DNA of 64,000 bases, taken from assembly GCA_947504195.1 (NCBI GenBank), contig CANNGN010000002.1:310001-374000 (forward strand), read 5' to 3'. Below, piece by piece: positions 1-9,954 of this stretch. The notes beneath the pieces were generated by a model, which searched no databases, was not told the DNA's origin, and saw only the letters and a list, made by a program, of their open reading frames with translations. The position numbers and the translations under genes were made by a program. How positions within the stretch are numbered: the stretch's first letter is position 1; every line of letters begins with the position of its first letter. Source of the stretch: an uncultured Vibrio sp. Lineage in GTDB: Bacteria; Pseudomonadota; Gammaproteobacteria; Enterobacterales; Vibrionaceae.

Positions 1-1036
1 CGATAAATATATTGATCACCTCTAGGTGAGATCGGGCTTTGTGAGTTTTACAGTCAATCATGCCGACTAGGGTTCCATCCCATAAAATGGGCAAACAAAA
101 GTAACCAAATTTTCTTTTGACCGCAGGCGTATAACATTCAAGTAAATAATCAAAGTTGAACAGTCGCTTGGTTTTTGCTCGCTGGATCACCAGATTGTCG
201 AAAGGGGAAAGGATATTGACTTGTTTGCGCTTTAGTTGCTTATTTAACAGGGCTAATGAGTTGGCCGATGTAAAATAGAATTCGCCGTTGACTTCAACCT
301 GTTCAATCAGACCTTGTTCACCCATCTCATTTAGCGCGGTTTTTACGTGAGCCTTAACGCCTTTCAACAAGTAAACCATCTCATTGAGTTGACCAATACC
401 GTGTTCAGCCAGATAACGTTGAACAAGAAATTTGGCATGTTCTTCTGGAGTGGGCTGTGTTGTATCAACGTGATCAGGTAATACACGTTCTGTGATGTCA
501 TAAACCTTATGAAAATTTTTACGCTCAGTAATCATCAGATCGCCCTGCATGTAGAGCGTTTCTAGAGCTTGTTTACTGGGTTTGGTCTCCCATCCCGTTT
601 TCTTTGTGACATCAGAGGCAAAGTCTTTTGCCATCAGTGGTCCTTCATCTTTAATGCGTTCGAGTACCGAGGCCATTAGCTTTAAATCTTTACGAAACCA
701 ATGCTGTTGTTGACCGGATTTAAGTGCGAGTTTACGTGGCAAAGAAAATCGAAAATCTTTCATCGCTAAATAAGAGGCGGCATGCGACCAGTATTCATAA
801 ACTTGCTTTTCTTTAACCATTTTATCTAAGTGATCGGTTTGGTAATCAGGATTTCGATTCCATAAGGTATGGTGGTGGGCGCGTTGAACCACAGAAATGG
901 TATCGATTTGTACATACCCTAACGCTGTCATCGCTTTAACCGTTCGCTGGTACGGGGTTCCTGTGAGTTGCTGCGCATGTAATCCTTGCGACAGTAACGT
1001 GACTTTTCGAGCTTGAGCTAATGAGAGTGATTCCAT
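1..1036 (-). CDS. YcaQ-type winged-helix DNA glycosylase (3' end outside window)
   Basis: About 345 N-terminal codons lie in the window and the C-terminus is cut off by its left edge. The start is the ATG at 1036; it opens MESLSLAQARKVTLLSQGL and continues with ALGYVQIDTISVVQRAHHH and NRNPDY, which are hallmarks of the YcaQ/AlkX winged-helix family (HTH_42). These enzymes act as DNA glycosylases on crosslinked or alkylated bases in the cytoplasm. The family is usually near 400 residues, so only a short tail is missing. It is transcribed divergently from the NspS-like gene across roughly 225 bases. The family call is firm; the substrate is inferred from relatives. Confidence 0.8.
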   Translation of the reverse strand, partial: MESLSLAQARKVTLLSQGLHAQQLTGTPYQRTVKAMTALGYVQIDTISVVQRAHHHTLWNRNPDYQTDHLDKMVKEKQVYEYWSHAASYLAMKDFRFSLPRKLALKSGQQQHWFRKDLKLMASVLERIKDEGPLMAKDFASDVTKKTGWETKPSKQALETLYMQGDLMITERKNFHKVYDITERVLPDHVDTTQPTPEEHAKFLVQRYLAEHGIGQLNEMVYLLKGVKAHVKTALNEMGEQGLIEQVEVNGEFYFTSANSLALLNKQLKRKQVNILSPFDNLVIQRAKTKRLFNFDYLLECYTPAVKRKFGYFCLPILWDGTLVGMIDCKTHKARSHLEVINIFI

Positions 1037-1261
1037 GTGCAGACATATCTTCTAGGTATAGTGGTCTAACTTTAACAGATACCTTGTTTTGTTTCATAAA
1101 TAGACTACTAAAACCAGATGCAAATGCCTTGTATTTAAAGGCTTTCAGCTCACTAATCCATGAAATTAATAGGGTTTCAACTTCGCGAAATCTCGATTTA
1201 TAACTTAAAATAAAGTAACGGTATTACGTTGAAGTGCGTACTTTCGCTGGGGGATATAAAA

Positions 1262-2284
1262 TTGAGAATCTATTTAGGATGTTTGCTTGCTTTAACCTGT
1301 TTTCAGGCGAAATCGGATAACGTGCGGATTTATACGTGGGAAGAGTATCTTTCCGAAGATGTTATTGAGTTATTCGAAGAACAAACGGGCCATAGCATTA
1401 CTCAAATCTACTTTGAAAATGAACAACTTAGAGATGAAGTCATCACCACCGACCGAGCGTTAGCGTATGATTTGTTCATTATGGATGGGTATACTCTTAA
1501 CGCGTATAGCGCGGCTGGAATGGCAAAAAACCTCAGCTCTGTCTCGATTCCCAATTTAAAACACATTAACCAAATTGCGTCATCGGTCTGTGGCGATTGG
1601 GGAGTCCCTTACTCTTGGGGAACGATGGGGATTGGTTATCGAGAAAGTTTGATAACGCAACCAGTCACTTCTTGGTCTCAGGTGTTCTCTTTATCTAAAA
1701 AAGGAACCAACATTGTTATCCCATCTGATGATTTAGATACGGTGGGCTTTGCGCTACTGAGTCTTGGTTTAAACCCTATGACCAATGATGAGAATGAATT
1801 ACGACAAGCATATAAGTTACTGGCTAATAGCAAAAAAGACATCTTAGCGTTTCGCTCAGCAGTAGGATACTCATTAGAAATGATGGCGACGTCATCGATG
1901 GAGATGGCGGTGATGTATAGCGGCGAAACGTATACGATCCGTGAGGCAACAGGTCAGGACGATTGGCACTATGTCGTTCCACAAGAAGGCACGTTAATGT
2001 GGTATGAGTGTTTCGCCGTACCTTCTGAAAAACCGTTGAGTGATGCAACCATTGCGTTTCTTAACTTTATCAATGAGCCGAAAATTGCCGCGATGAATGC
2101 GGAAGATCTTTGGATAGCAACGGCGAATGAATCTGCCTTGAATTTTGTTAGTGATGAATATTTAAACGATCGCGAGCTCTTTCCCGAAACGGAAGTCCTT
2201 GATCGAAGTTTCCAATACACACGTTTAGATCAAGTTTCTTCTAAAACGAGAGCTAGAATGATATCTGCTTTGAATAATAAATAA
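1262..2284 (+). CDS. NspS/PotD-like periplasmic polyamine-binding protein
   Basis: Substrate-binding protein of the spermidine/putrescine (PotD) type. After a short signal peptide (LGCLLALTCFQA) the mature protein begins with VRIYTWEEYLSEDVIELFEEQTG, the usual start of this fold. I chose the TTG at 1262 because GGGGG lies seven to nine bases upstream and the protein then opens directly with the signal peptide; an in-frame TTG at 1229 has no good ribosome site. No ABC permease or ATPase genes follow. Instead a GGDEF-EAL gene starts 15 bases downstream, the arrangement of nspS-mbaA in Vibrio cholerae, where NspS senses norspermidine and spermidine and controls MbaA. The role here is inferred from that arrangement. 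Confidence 0.78.
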   Translation: MRIYLGCLLALTCFQAKSDNVRIYTWEEYLSEDVIELFEEQTGHSITQIYFENEQLRDEVITTDRALAYDLFIMDGYTLNAYSAAGMAKNLSSVSIPNLKHINQIASSVCGDWGVPYSWGTMGIGYRESLITQPVTSWSQVFSLSKKGTNIVIPSDDLDTVGFALLSLGLNPMTNDENELRQAYKLLANSKKDILAFRSAVGYSLEMMATSSMEMAVMYSGETYTIREATGQDDWHYVVPQEGTLMWYECFAVPSEKPLSDATIAFLNFINEPKIAAMNAEDLWIATANESALNFVSDEYLNDRELFPETEVLDRSFQYTRLDQVSSKTRARMISALNNK

Positions 2285-2298
2285 TTACTGGAAAAAGC

Positions 2299-5127
2299 AT
2301 GAAGCTATCGCGCAGAATCACGTACATATTATTACCCGTAATATTCGCTATTTTTTCAGTGGCGGGGATGTATGCCTATTCTAATCAAAAGAACCTGATT
2401 ATCAGCACTGTCGCGGATAAATTGAAATATACCGGGCAACACACGATTAGTGATATCCATAAAAATGTTGAAGAGTTATTGAGCCTCACTGAAGTGTTTC
2501 TTAATAGCGCAGAACTCACTCGGTATCTTAATCGTGATGTTTCTGATGGCAGTGCGATGATTTCAGAAAATCATCTTATTCGGTATTTAGGCCGTTTTCA
2601 TCTTTCGTATGGGCAGTTTAGAAAAGTGAGCTTATTGGATGAAAGCAATAGGTTTATTTTTCATTTCGATGCCAATGATCCTTTTTCGAGTCCTGAGTTG
2701 GATAACGACTTGATGGAACATCAGTCTGTTATTACAAAACAATTAAAAGCAGCAGGTTCTACTTATCTTGATACGACTTCATATCTCATAAGAAAAGGCG
2801 AAGGTAATACTTTGAAGTTGATTGTCTTTCGTACTTTTTCTCCACAACATCTTATCGCAGACAATACATTTTCAGGGAGTATGAAGTTTGCCACAGCGAT
2901 TACGGAAACGACATTGGATGTGGTTGCCCGCTACCAAGATCCGATGCGAATCAGTTTCCACGAAGGTATTCACATCACAATAGACCCTGTTTCTAGAGTC
3001 ATGGTTCTGCCTAATACATTGCAATTAAATGAAGTACGAGAGAAGGAATCCGTTCTAACGGTACGCTCGAAAAGTGAATTGGCTATGTTAGAAATATCTC
3101 TTCCAGCAAGTTATTTAAAAGATCTTTTAAGGCCTTACTGGAACAATATAATCAGCCTTATTTTTAGTGTCAGTATACTGACTTTTTTAATCCTAAAGTT
3201 CTTGATTCAAAAACAGATTATCTCGCCGGTTGTACGATTAACCAAGCAAGTAGCGAATGCTCGAACAGGTGATGATTCTCAGCTAAAAAAAATTGATCGG
3301 CAAGATGAAATAGCCTTATTGAATAATAACTATGTGCTTCTCTTCGATGAGTTAAATAAGTTGGCCAAAGTTGATAGTTTAACCGGACTATCGAATCGAG
3401 TTTTATTCAGTTCCGCTTTAAAGCGAACAGTGAGCCGTAGTATTCGGCATGAATTGCAATGTGCGCTACTTTATATTGATTTAGATAATTTTAAATATGT
3501 GAATGATCATTATGGCCATCATGTCGGCGATGATTTATTGCAAGCCTTTGCTCAGAGCCTGATTGATATTTTTGCACAAATTCATCATTTAGGGCTGGTC
3601 GACAGTGATTATGAGATTGCTCGATTAGCAGGTGATGAATTCGCCGTACTTATCAGTAACGTCCCCAATAGTGATGCGGTTGCTATGGTTGCGAGAAAAA
3701 CAACGGATTTATGTTCGCATGGTTTTAAAGTCAAAGACCAATATTTTGATATTAACGTTAGTATTGGTATCGCAATGTGTCCGAGTGATTCGATGTTGCC
3801 AGATGAATTACTCAAACATGCAGATTCGGCGATGTACCAAGTCAAAAACAGTGGCAAAAATGGATATCAATTTTATTCGAAAGCACTGGAGAATCAAATA
3901 AATCAACATGCGCGAATTGAAGAGGAAATTAAGAAAGCACTCGAAGGTGACAACTTTTATTTGGTCTGGATGCCTATATATGATTGCCGAAGCGGCAAAA
4001 TAACCGGAGCAGAAGCACTACTGAGATGTGACTCTGTCTGTTTGAAAGCGGCGGGTCCAAGTGAGTTTATTCCTATTGCCGAAACAACGGGTTTGATCAA
4101 AGCTATCGACTATTGGGTGATTGAATCGGCCATTATTAAACTTAAAGAATTGATAGATAACTATGAATTTTCTGGCGTATTGTCGGTTAACTTTTCAGCG
4201 TGGCAACTGAAAAATCAACACTTCGCGTATCATGTCGCACTGCTTATCGATAATTACCAAGTGCCGGCAGAACAGATCGAGTTAGAGATTACCGAAACGT
4301 GTCTGATAGCCGATGATATTCTCGCCAATACCATCTTAAAAGAATTGAAAGCTGTTGGAGTACGGCTGTCTCTAGATGACTTTGGTACGGGTTATACAGC
4401 CTTCAATCAGCTTGCCGAATACACCGTCGATATTCTTAAAGTAGACCGATCATTTATTAGTTCGATTTTTGAAACTAAAAATGTAAGCAGTAAACCCTTA
4501 ATTGATATTATTGTTGAACTTGCCTCTTTGTATTCGCTCGATGTTGTTGCTGAGGGCATCGAAACCAAAGAACAATTAGAATACGTGAGAAAGCTAGGGT
4601 GTGATCGGGCACAGGGTTTCTATCTATCAAAACCTATTTCCTGGGAGGCGTTTACTCTTCTTATTGAAAATGACTTAGAGAGCGCGAAATTTAGGTTGGA
4701 AAGTTACGATAACGATCACCAACTAGAATTTAAGTGTGTAACCGGCAGTGTTAAAGTCATTATCTCAACCGAAGTCGTGACATTACTATACAAGGGAATC
4801 ATTGACTATGAGTTGCTAGACTTTGTTATGCAATCTTTATCGCCATTCATGGACCGCTTGAGCGAACGTAAATGGGGTATTATTACGGTGGCCGACGATG
4901 AATATGAATTGTCGGCAGAGACACGTGATAAGCTCGCCGAGCTTGTACAGTACTGTTATGACCATGGCTGTGTTGATGGGGCGTATGTCATGACGAAACC
5001 GAAGATCATTGAACAGATTGAGTCATTCAGACGAAGCTTGAATTTAAGCGGTGATTTTAATGATAAAAACTTTGCCTCACAAGCAAAAGCCGCTGAGTAT
5101 ATTAAGCAAGCCATTAAAAATAGTTGA
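2299..5127 (+). CDS. MbaA-like GGDEF-EAL membrane signalling protein with extra C-terminal domain
   Basis: 942 residues. A membrane segment lies at about 8-27, a periplasmic sensor at 30-280, a second membrane segment at about 283-303 and a HAMP-like linker to about 355. The GGDEF domain carries AGDEF at 444-448, and the EAL domain starts with EALLR at 572-576, followed by VNFSAWQL, LEITET, DDFGTGY, KVDRSFI and AEGIE, so the phosphodiesterase residues look intact. It would make and/or degrade cyclic di-GMP under control of the adjacent binding protein. Residues from about 795 to 942 form an additional alpha/beta-looking domain that I do not recognise; the V. cholerae MbaA is shorter. Which catalytic activity dominates cannot be read from sequence. 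Confidence 0.85.
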   Translation: MKLSRRITYILLPVIFAIFSVAGMYAYSNQKNLIISTVADKLKYTGQHTISDIHKNVEELLSLTEVFLNSAELTRYLNRDVSDGSAMISENHLIRYLGRFHLSYGQFRKVSLLDESNRFIFHFDANDPFSSPELDNDLMEHQSVITKQLKAAGSTYLDTTSYLIRKGEGNTLKLIVFRTFSPQHLIADNTFSGSMKFATAITETTLDVVARYQDPMRISFHEGIHITIDPVSRVMVLPNTLQLNEVREKESVLTVRSKSELAMLEISLPASYLKDLLRPYWNNIISLIFSVSILTFLILKFLIQKQIISPVVRLTKQVANARTGDDSQLKKIDRQDEIALLNNNYVLLFDELNKLAKVDSLTGLSNRVLFSSALKRTVSRSIRHELQCALLYIDLDNFKYVNDHYGHHVGDDLLQAFAQSLIDIFAQIHHLGLVDSDYEIARLAGDEFAVLISNVPNSDAVAMVARKTTDLCSHGFKVKDQYFDINVSIGIAMCPSDSMLPDELLKHADSAMYQVKNSGKNGYQFYSKALENQINQHARIEEEIKKALEGDNFYLVWMPIYDCRSGKITGAEALLRCDSVCLKAAGPSEFIPIAETTGLIKAIDYWVIESAIIKLKELIDNYEFSGVLSVNFSAWQLKNQHFAYHVALLIDNYQVPAEQIELEITETCLIADDILANTILKELKAVGVRLSLDDFGTGYTAFNQLAEYTVDILKVDRSFISSIFETKNVSSKPLIDIIVELASLYSLDVVAEGIETKEQLEYVRKLGCDRAQGFYLSKPISWEAFTLLIENDLESAKFRLESYDNDHQLEFKCVTGSVKVIISTEVVTLLYKGIIDYELLDFVMQSLSPFMDRLSERKWGIITVADDEYELSAETRDKLAELVQYCYDHGCVDGAYVMTKPKIIEQIESFRRSLNLSGDFNDKNFASQAKAAEYIKQAIKNS

Positions 5128-5136
5128 ACATGAAAA

Positions 5137-5277
5137 GTGAGCCATGCCCACGTTAATTGCGGTAACGGTAGTGATGGACGGCTATTTGAGCGCATTTTTC
5201 AACCGCTTTATAATGACTCGTGGCACAGGTTACTGAATGAAGAAGGCGCAGAACTGATCCAACGTGTATTGCACTGA
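5137..5277 (+). other. Possible remnant reading frame, 46 codons
   Basis: A short open frame from a GTG reads GRLFERIFQPLYNDSWHRLL and ends LIQRVLH-stop. It looks protein-like in composition but has no ribosome site and no start context. It may be the C-terminal scrap of a lost gene. I do not recognise the family. The rest of 5128-5478 shows no other gene. Confidence 0.2.
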
Positions 5278-5477
5278 AATTCCTTATTGTAGCCATACAT
5301 GTTCATTGTTTGTATTAGGTGATGCCTTCACATCTCATCGGTGCAGTTGAAACAAGAATGAAAGTTCTGAGTATCGCGTATTTATTGCCAGCGATGCTCA
5401 TGTCATGTATAGAAATGGGAAAGGTAAGGTAAGTTTCTAAGGCGTGGTTATATAGCTTGTAGGTTGAATTCTTTAAC

Positions 5478-5517
5478 TAAAAATGAACAAGGAAACACAT
5501 AGCGTGTTTCCTTGTTC
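5478..5517 (-). terminator. Rho-independent terminator of the chemoreceptor gene
   Basis: A perfect 14-base stem (5485-5498 with 5504-5517) closes a five-base loop. On the minus strand it is followed by ATTTTTAG. It lies 15 bases beyond the chemoreceptor stop codon. Confidence 0.85.
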
Positions 5518-5531
5518 TGTTTAGACTTTAA

Positions 5532-7391
5532 TTAAACAATAAATCGATTAAGAATTTCGTTTTGCTTGATCGATCTTTCACTCTGTTGAGCCATTATGTT
5601 GTTGGTTTCATTCGCACTCGACGAGACCTCTTCTGATAGCTCTTTTATCTTAGTTGTGTTGGCGTTTATCTCTTCAGCCACCAAGCTTTGCTCTTCTGCC
5701 GCCGACGCGATCTGGATGTTCATATCGGCAATTTGCTGGATTGTATCTCTTATTTTAGTTAAAGATTCATCGGCTTCTCGCGCCTTATTGACTGAATCGT
5801 TTGCGGTTTCTTTGCTGCTGGACATGGCATGTGCGACGGTTTTTGCCCCTGATTGAAGTTGTTCAATCATCTCTTTAATTTCGGTTGTTGAAACTTGAGT
5901 TCTTTGCGCTAACGTTCGTACTTCATCGGCAACCACTGCGAATCCTCGGCCGTGATCTCCCGCCCTCGCAGCTTCAATTGCAGCATTTAATGCAAGCAAG
6001 TTTGTCTGATCGGCGATCTCATTGATGACCTGTAACACAGACTCAATGCTATTGGTCGCGTTTTCAAGTGTTTCGATTTGAGCCACCGCGTCGTCGATAC
6101 TCGATGCTAAGTTATTAATTGAATTTCGAGTGTAAGAAACAACATGCACACCTTCTTGAGATGCATCATCCGCTTCTTTTACTAAGCTCGCGGCACTTTG
6201 TGCATTACCAGCGACATCTGAAGACGTCGCCGCCATTTCATTCATAGCGGTAGCCAGTTGTTCTAGTTCCGCCACCTGATTATTAAGCGCGTGGGTTGAG
6301 CTTGTTGAGCGTTGTGAAGCTTGATTTGCACCATCAAGTATATTATCTGCAATACTGCGAAGCTCTGTTACTTCCCCTTGAAGGTTTTCAGTGAAGGTAT
6401 TAAATCCGCCAGCAAGTTCTGCGAACTCAGTATCTGTTTTTGTGCTCAACCTTTTGGTTAAATCGCCCTGGCCAGAAGAGATATCCTGAATGGCAGTATT
6501 TAATAATCTTATTGGATTCATTAGCTTACCAACTAAGAATAGGAAAATCACAATACTGATGATCAATGCGAGTACCGACATTATGATGGCATCTGTTTTT
6601 GTATCATTGATTGCTTTAAATGCGATGGTGTGATTGAGCACAGAACTGACATACCAGTCTTCGTTTGGTATTTGGAAGAAGTTAAATCCAAATTCAACAC
6701 CATCAATAAATTTAATCTGCAACTGTTGAGCAACTTTGATATCTGGGTGGTTAGTACTGAGCTTTTTGCCGTCCATTTCTTTATCTGGATGGACGACAAT
6801 GGTACCTGATGAAGTGACCAATTGAATGTACCCAGCGCCAAACATATTGACTCTGTTGGTTAATTCCGCAAGTCGTACAAGGTCGATATTAAAATTTAGT
6901 GCACCGATAAAGGTCCCTTCAGTCCACAGAGGTGTCACAATAGATACGGCCACTTGCTGGGTCATTGGATCGGTATAGGGGTCGGTAACAAATAAATCTT
7001 GGTTGGTCTTCGCTTTTTGATACCAACCAATGTTGTTCACACTTGTTTCTGTACCGCCATTACTAACACGAAGTTTTCCGGTGGATTCTAGGGAAACCCC
7101 CGTTTGCACGAAGGCGGTTTTTACAACCTGCGAATCTAATAGCTCTTGGATTGAATCAATAGAGCTGCCTTCGTTACTAACACGTTCAGCAATGAATTTA
7201 GCGAGCTGTTTCTTACCTTCCAATTCGCCGACAATACTATTTGTTACGTTGCCAATAATGTCATCGAGGCTTTGATCGATAGTAGAAAACAGGTTTGATT
7301 TCACTGTCATGTATTGCCTAACTGATAGTGTGCCGACTGTAATCATTATCAATACAGCGACAACAAGTGTTAGCTTATGGGCAAATTTCAT
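5532..7391 (-). CDS. Methyl-accepting chemotaxis protein with periplasmic Cache domain
   Basis: 619 residues. The N-terminal membrane segment ([18 protein letters not shown]) is followed by a periplasmic domain of about 240 residues with Cache features ([40 protein letters not shown]). A second membrane helix ([20 protein letters not shown]), a HAMP domain and a long methyl-accepting coiled coil come next. The invariant hairpin tip is present ([20 protein letters not shown], then [17 protein letters not shown]). It would sense a small ligand, often an amino or organic acid, and signal to CheA-CheW. The ligand is unknown. The gene stands alone, with a strong terminator. Confidence 0.9.
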   Translation of the reverse strand: MKFAHKLTLVVAVLIMITVGTLSVRQYMTVKSNLFSTIDQSLDDIIGNVTNSIVGELEGKKQLAKFIAERVSNEGSSIDSIQELLDSQVVKTAFVQTGVSLESTGKLRVSNGGTETSVNNIGWYQKAKTNQDLFVTDPYTDPMTQQVAVSIVTPLWTEGTFIGALNFNIDLVRLAELTNRVNMFGAGYIQLVTSSGTIVVHPDKEMDGKKLSTNHPDIKVAQQLQIKFIDGVEFGFNFFQIPNEDWYVSSVLNHTIAFKAINDTKTDAIIMSVLALIISIVIFLFLVGKLMNPIRLLNTAIQDISSGQGDLTKRLSTKTDTEFAELAGGFNTFTENLQGEVTELRSIADNILDGANQASQRSTSSTHALNNQVAELEQLATAMNEMAATSSDVAGNAQSAASLVKEADDASQEGVHVVSYTRNSINNLASSIDDAVAQIETLENATNSIESVLQVINEIADQTNLLALNAAIEAARAGDHGRGFAVVADEVRTLAQRTQVSTTEIKEMIEQLQSGAKTVAHAMSSSKETANDSVNKAREADESLTKIRDTIQQIADMNIQIASAAEEQSLVAEEINANTTKIKELSEEVSSSANETNNIMAQQSERSIKQNEILNRFIV

Positions 7392-7723
7392 TCGGAAAAC
7401 CTTTCCAATAATTAATAGTTAAATCAATTATTGCAGAAAATATCGCAATTGCGAGAAACGGTCTGCAAAACAATCTCATTAAAGAGAGTAAGTGGATATT
7501 GATCACATTTAGCTTGCTATTTTCCATTGAAAAGTGGTTTTCATTGAAGAGCTGAATGCTTCAATTTATTTTATTATCTTTGGTGTATATCTTTCATGGA
7601 AAAATAAAAAGTCTTTGATTATAAAGACTTTTTTTGTTTTTCTTTTTTGAGCGGCATCTTCGTATAAACAGTCTACCTACCCGGCTTTCTCTCGTTACTT
7701 GAAAATAGAAACACCTAATTAAT
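7392..7723. other. Intergenic region, 332 bases
   Basis: AT-rich spacer upstream of the chemoreceptor gene and downstream of the PPOX-family gene. Apart from the hairpin terminator at 7607-7632 I see no gene and no confident promoter. Confidence 0.5.
7607..7632 (-). terminator. Terminator downstream of the PPOX-family gene
   Basis: AAAAGTCTTT pairs with AAAGACTTTT across a short loop, with T runs on both strands, so it could act in both directions. It sits about 90 bases beyond the stop of the PPOX-family gene. Confidence 0.7.
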
Positions 7724-8383
7724 TTACTGCTCGTGCCAGCGCGTACCATACGCGGCACTATAGTCTGGCACTGCGATATCATTACTTAGGTCATCAACGG
7801 ATTGTAACGGGCCAACCTTGGTTTGGTAGGGGAGATAGCCCGCCCAAACTGGAAGTGTTAAATCGTCCACATCATCGTTGACTTGTCCGTTACTTACTTT
7901 TACCGATGCTTCCGTGAGAGGAAGGCGTAATAGCATGGTGGCAGCGAGTTCTTTGTCACTGCCGAGTCGCACATCTTGTGTTCTTCCTGGCGCAATATGT
8001 TCAACAAATTGATTGAGAATCGTATCTTTGCTTTGTTTATCGCTCACTTCTTCGAACGCACCAAAAACCACAGCAGAGCGATAGTGAGCGCTATGATGCA
8101 TCGCCGAGCGTGCTAACACCCAACCGTCAAAAAGTGTGAATGTCAGACATGTTTGCACTCCGGCTTTTAGTTTGCGCAGTAGGCGGCTGTTGTTTGCACC
8201 ATGAATGTAGACGAAATCATCGACCCGCCATGCCAGCATAGGAATGACAACAGGACCAGACTCTTCGACTATGGCGATATGCGCTATCAAACTTTCATCA
8301 ATGATCTTATAAAGAGTTTCTTTTTCAAAGACCGCTTTATGACTGCCTTTTTTAACTTCTGTTCTCTTTGAATTGGATAGCAT
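7724..8383 (-). CDS. Pyridoxamine 5'-phosphate oxidase-fold flavin-binding protein
   Basis: 219 residues. It resembles the Pyr_ox-like / flavin-nucleotide-binding group of the split beta-barrel family: LYKIIDESLIAHIAIV, PVVIPMLAWRVDDFVYIHGA, SRLLRKLKAG, CLTFTLFDGWVLARSAMHHS, YRSAVVFG. These proteins bind FMN or related flavins in the cytoplasm; the reaction is usually unknown. The gene is divergent from a MocR/PdxR-type regulator with a 114-base shared promoter region, an arrangement often seen where the regulator controls the PPOX gene. The fold is clear; the specific activity is not. Confidence 0.8.
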   Translation of the reverse strand: MLSNSKRTEVKKGSHKAVFEKETLYKIIDESLIAHIAIVEESGPVVIPMLAWRVDDFVYIHGANNSRLLRKLKAGVQTCLTFTLFDGWVLARSAMHHSAHYRSAVVFGAFEEVSDKQSKDTILNQFVEHIAPGRTQDVRLGSDKELAATMLLRLPLTEASVKVSNGQVNDDVDDLTLPVWAGYLPYQTKVGPLQSVDDLSNDIAVPDYSAAYGTRWHEQ

Positions 8384-8457
8384 GATTTCTCGAATTCCTA
8401 TTTACTGTGGTTATTGATAGATGTTATTGACAAGAGCTTGTGAGTGGTAATATAAAG

Positions 8458-8490
8458 TTGAACTGGTACATTTTTTAGAGCCAGTTTTAA
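8458..8490. promoter_or_regulatory. Inverted repeat, likely operator of the MocR-type regulator
   Basis: TTGAACTGG (8458-8466) and CCAGTTTTAA (8481-8490) are inverted relatives separated by 14 bases. They lie in the 114-base divergent promoter, just before the regulator start. Operator function is inferred from position and symmetry. Confidence 0.45.
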
Positions 8491-8509
8491 CTAAAGGATG
8501 GATCCGGTT

Positions 8510-9931
8510 ATGCAGCAAATAGACATTGGCGATTTGACGCTTGTTGATGGTAAAGGCTCAAGGCAGGAAAGGCTCTTTCATGCGATTCGTGAGAAAATCG
8601 TATTCAGTCTGTGGCGTAAAGGTGGAAAACTGCCCTCAACACGAAAGCTGGCGCAAGAATTACACATTAGCCGAAATACCGTGATTGGGGCTTATGAACA
8701 GTTGGTTGCCGAAGGGTATATCGAGAGTCACCAAGGTTCCGGTTTTTATGTCGCGATAGAGCTTCCCGAGCAATATTTGCCTGTGAACATTGAGCAACGT
8801 TCTAAGCCAAAACCGAACACAACATTGCCGGTTAACAGCCCATTTGCAGCAGGCGTACCTGATTTTGCTCAGTTTCCCTTGAGTAAATGGAATAAACTTA
8901 TTCAACGACATTCCTCTCGTCTCTCTCTGCTTGGAAATCAGGATATTCAAGGCAGCATTGAGCTAAGATCGGCACTGACCGATTACCTTGCGACCAGTCG
9001 TTCGGTTCAGTGTAGCGCCGACCGAATTATTATTACCAGTGGGGCTCAGCAAGCCTTAACCATCGCATTGATGGCGACGCTTACACAGTCGGATCCGATT
9101 TTGATGGAGCAACCGGGTTATTCTCAAATGCGCAAAATCATCGATTTACTCGGGCTAGAATATCGAACAGTTCAGGTTAAACCCTATTCTGGAGTTGAGC
9201 TTAGCGAAATATTATCCAGCGATGCCAAAGCACTCTACATTACTCCAAGCAACCAGTATCCCATGGGAACCACACTCAACACGGAACAACGATTAAAGTT
9301 GATCGAGTGGGCAGCAGAGCAAGAGAGCTGGATTATTGAAGATGATTACGACAGTGAATTTCAGTTTGCTCACCGCCCATACACCAGCCTACAGGGACTG
9401 GCTGAACAGACTGGGGTGACGGATCGGATAATGTATGTGGGCTCTTTCAGCAAAGTGATGTTCAATGGATTACGGACCGGTTATTTGGTTGTTCCACACT
9501 CGTTAGTGCCTAAGTGTCTGGCGATCAAAGATGCCTTGAGCGGAGATTCTCCGACTCATACGCAGTCAGCCTTAGCCGATTTTATCGTTGAAGGGGACTT
9601 ACTTCGTCATATTAGAAAGATGCGTCTGTTATATAAAACCAAACACCAACGGATGATTGATGCAATTGAGCGCCATTTTGGTTCTGATGTAGAAGTCATT
9701 AGTCAGGCGGCTGGGCTGCATATTACTTTGAGCTGGGTGGACGGTATCGATGAGGCGATCTGGAGTCAACGAGCGTTGGATGCCGGTATTCGCACGCGAC
9801 CACTCCAATTTTATGAAAAGCCCAACAACATAGAAAGAGAGTGGCAGGGGATAATACTCGGCTATGGCAATACGGCGCTTGAAGAGATAGACAGCAAGAT
9901 AGAACAGCTAGCTGAGTTATTTTATGCGTAG
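8510..9931 (+). CDS. MocR/PdxR-family transcriptional regulator (GntR HTH plus aminotransferase domain)
   Basis: About 473 residues. The N-terminal GntR-type winged helix (GGKLPSTRKLAQELHISRNTV, then AYEQLVAEGYIESHQGSGFYV) is joined to a fold-type I aminotransferase-like domain. That domain has the PLP-site features SGAQQALTIAL, TPSNQYPMG, EDDYDSEFQF and the lysine in VGSFSKVMFNGLRTGY. MocR proteins bind PLP and use it as effector. I prefer the ATG at 8510: AAAGGA (8493-8498) is then 11 bases upstream, whereas it directly abuts the ATG at 8498. It probably controls the divergent PPOX gene and itself. Confidence 0.85.
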   Translation: MQQIDIGDLTLVDGKGSRQERLFHAIREKIVFSLWRKGGKLPSTRKLAQELHISRNTVIGAYEQLVAEGYIESHQGSGFYVAIELPEQYLPVNIEQRSKPKPNTTLPVNSPFAAGVPDFAQFPLSKWNKLIQRHSSRLSLLGNQDIQGSIELRSALTDYLATSRSVQCSADRIIITSGAQQALTIALMATLTQSDPILMEQPGYSQMRKIIDLLGLEYRTVQVKPYSGVELSEILSSDAKALYITPSNQYPMGTTLNTEQRLKLIEWAAEQESWIIEDDYDSEFQFAHRPYTSLQGLAEQTGVTDRIMYVGSFSKVMFNGLRTGYLVVPHSLVPKCLAIKDALSGDSPTHTQSALADFIVEGDLLRHIRKMRLLYKTKHQRMIDAIERHFGSDVEVISQAAGLHITLSWVDGIDEAIWSQRALDAGIRTRPLQFYEKPNNIEREWQGIILGYGNTALEEIDSKIEQLAELFYA

Positions 9932-9954
9932 GCCTTCTTATTCAGTTTTAACAT

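Noticed and set aside
1021..1203. 60-codon plus-strand frame in the ycaQ-nspS spacer
   Set aside because: Overlaps the ycaQ start, has no ribosome site and no recognisable content.
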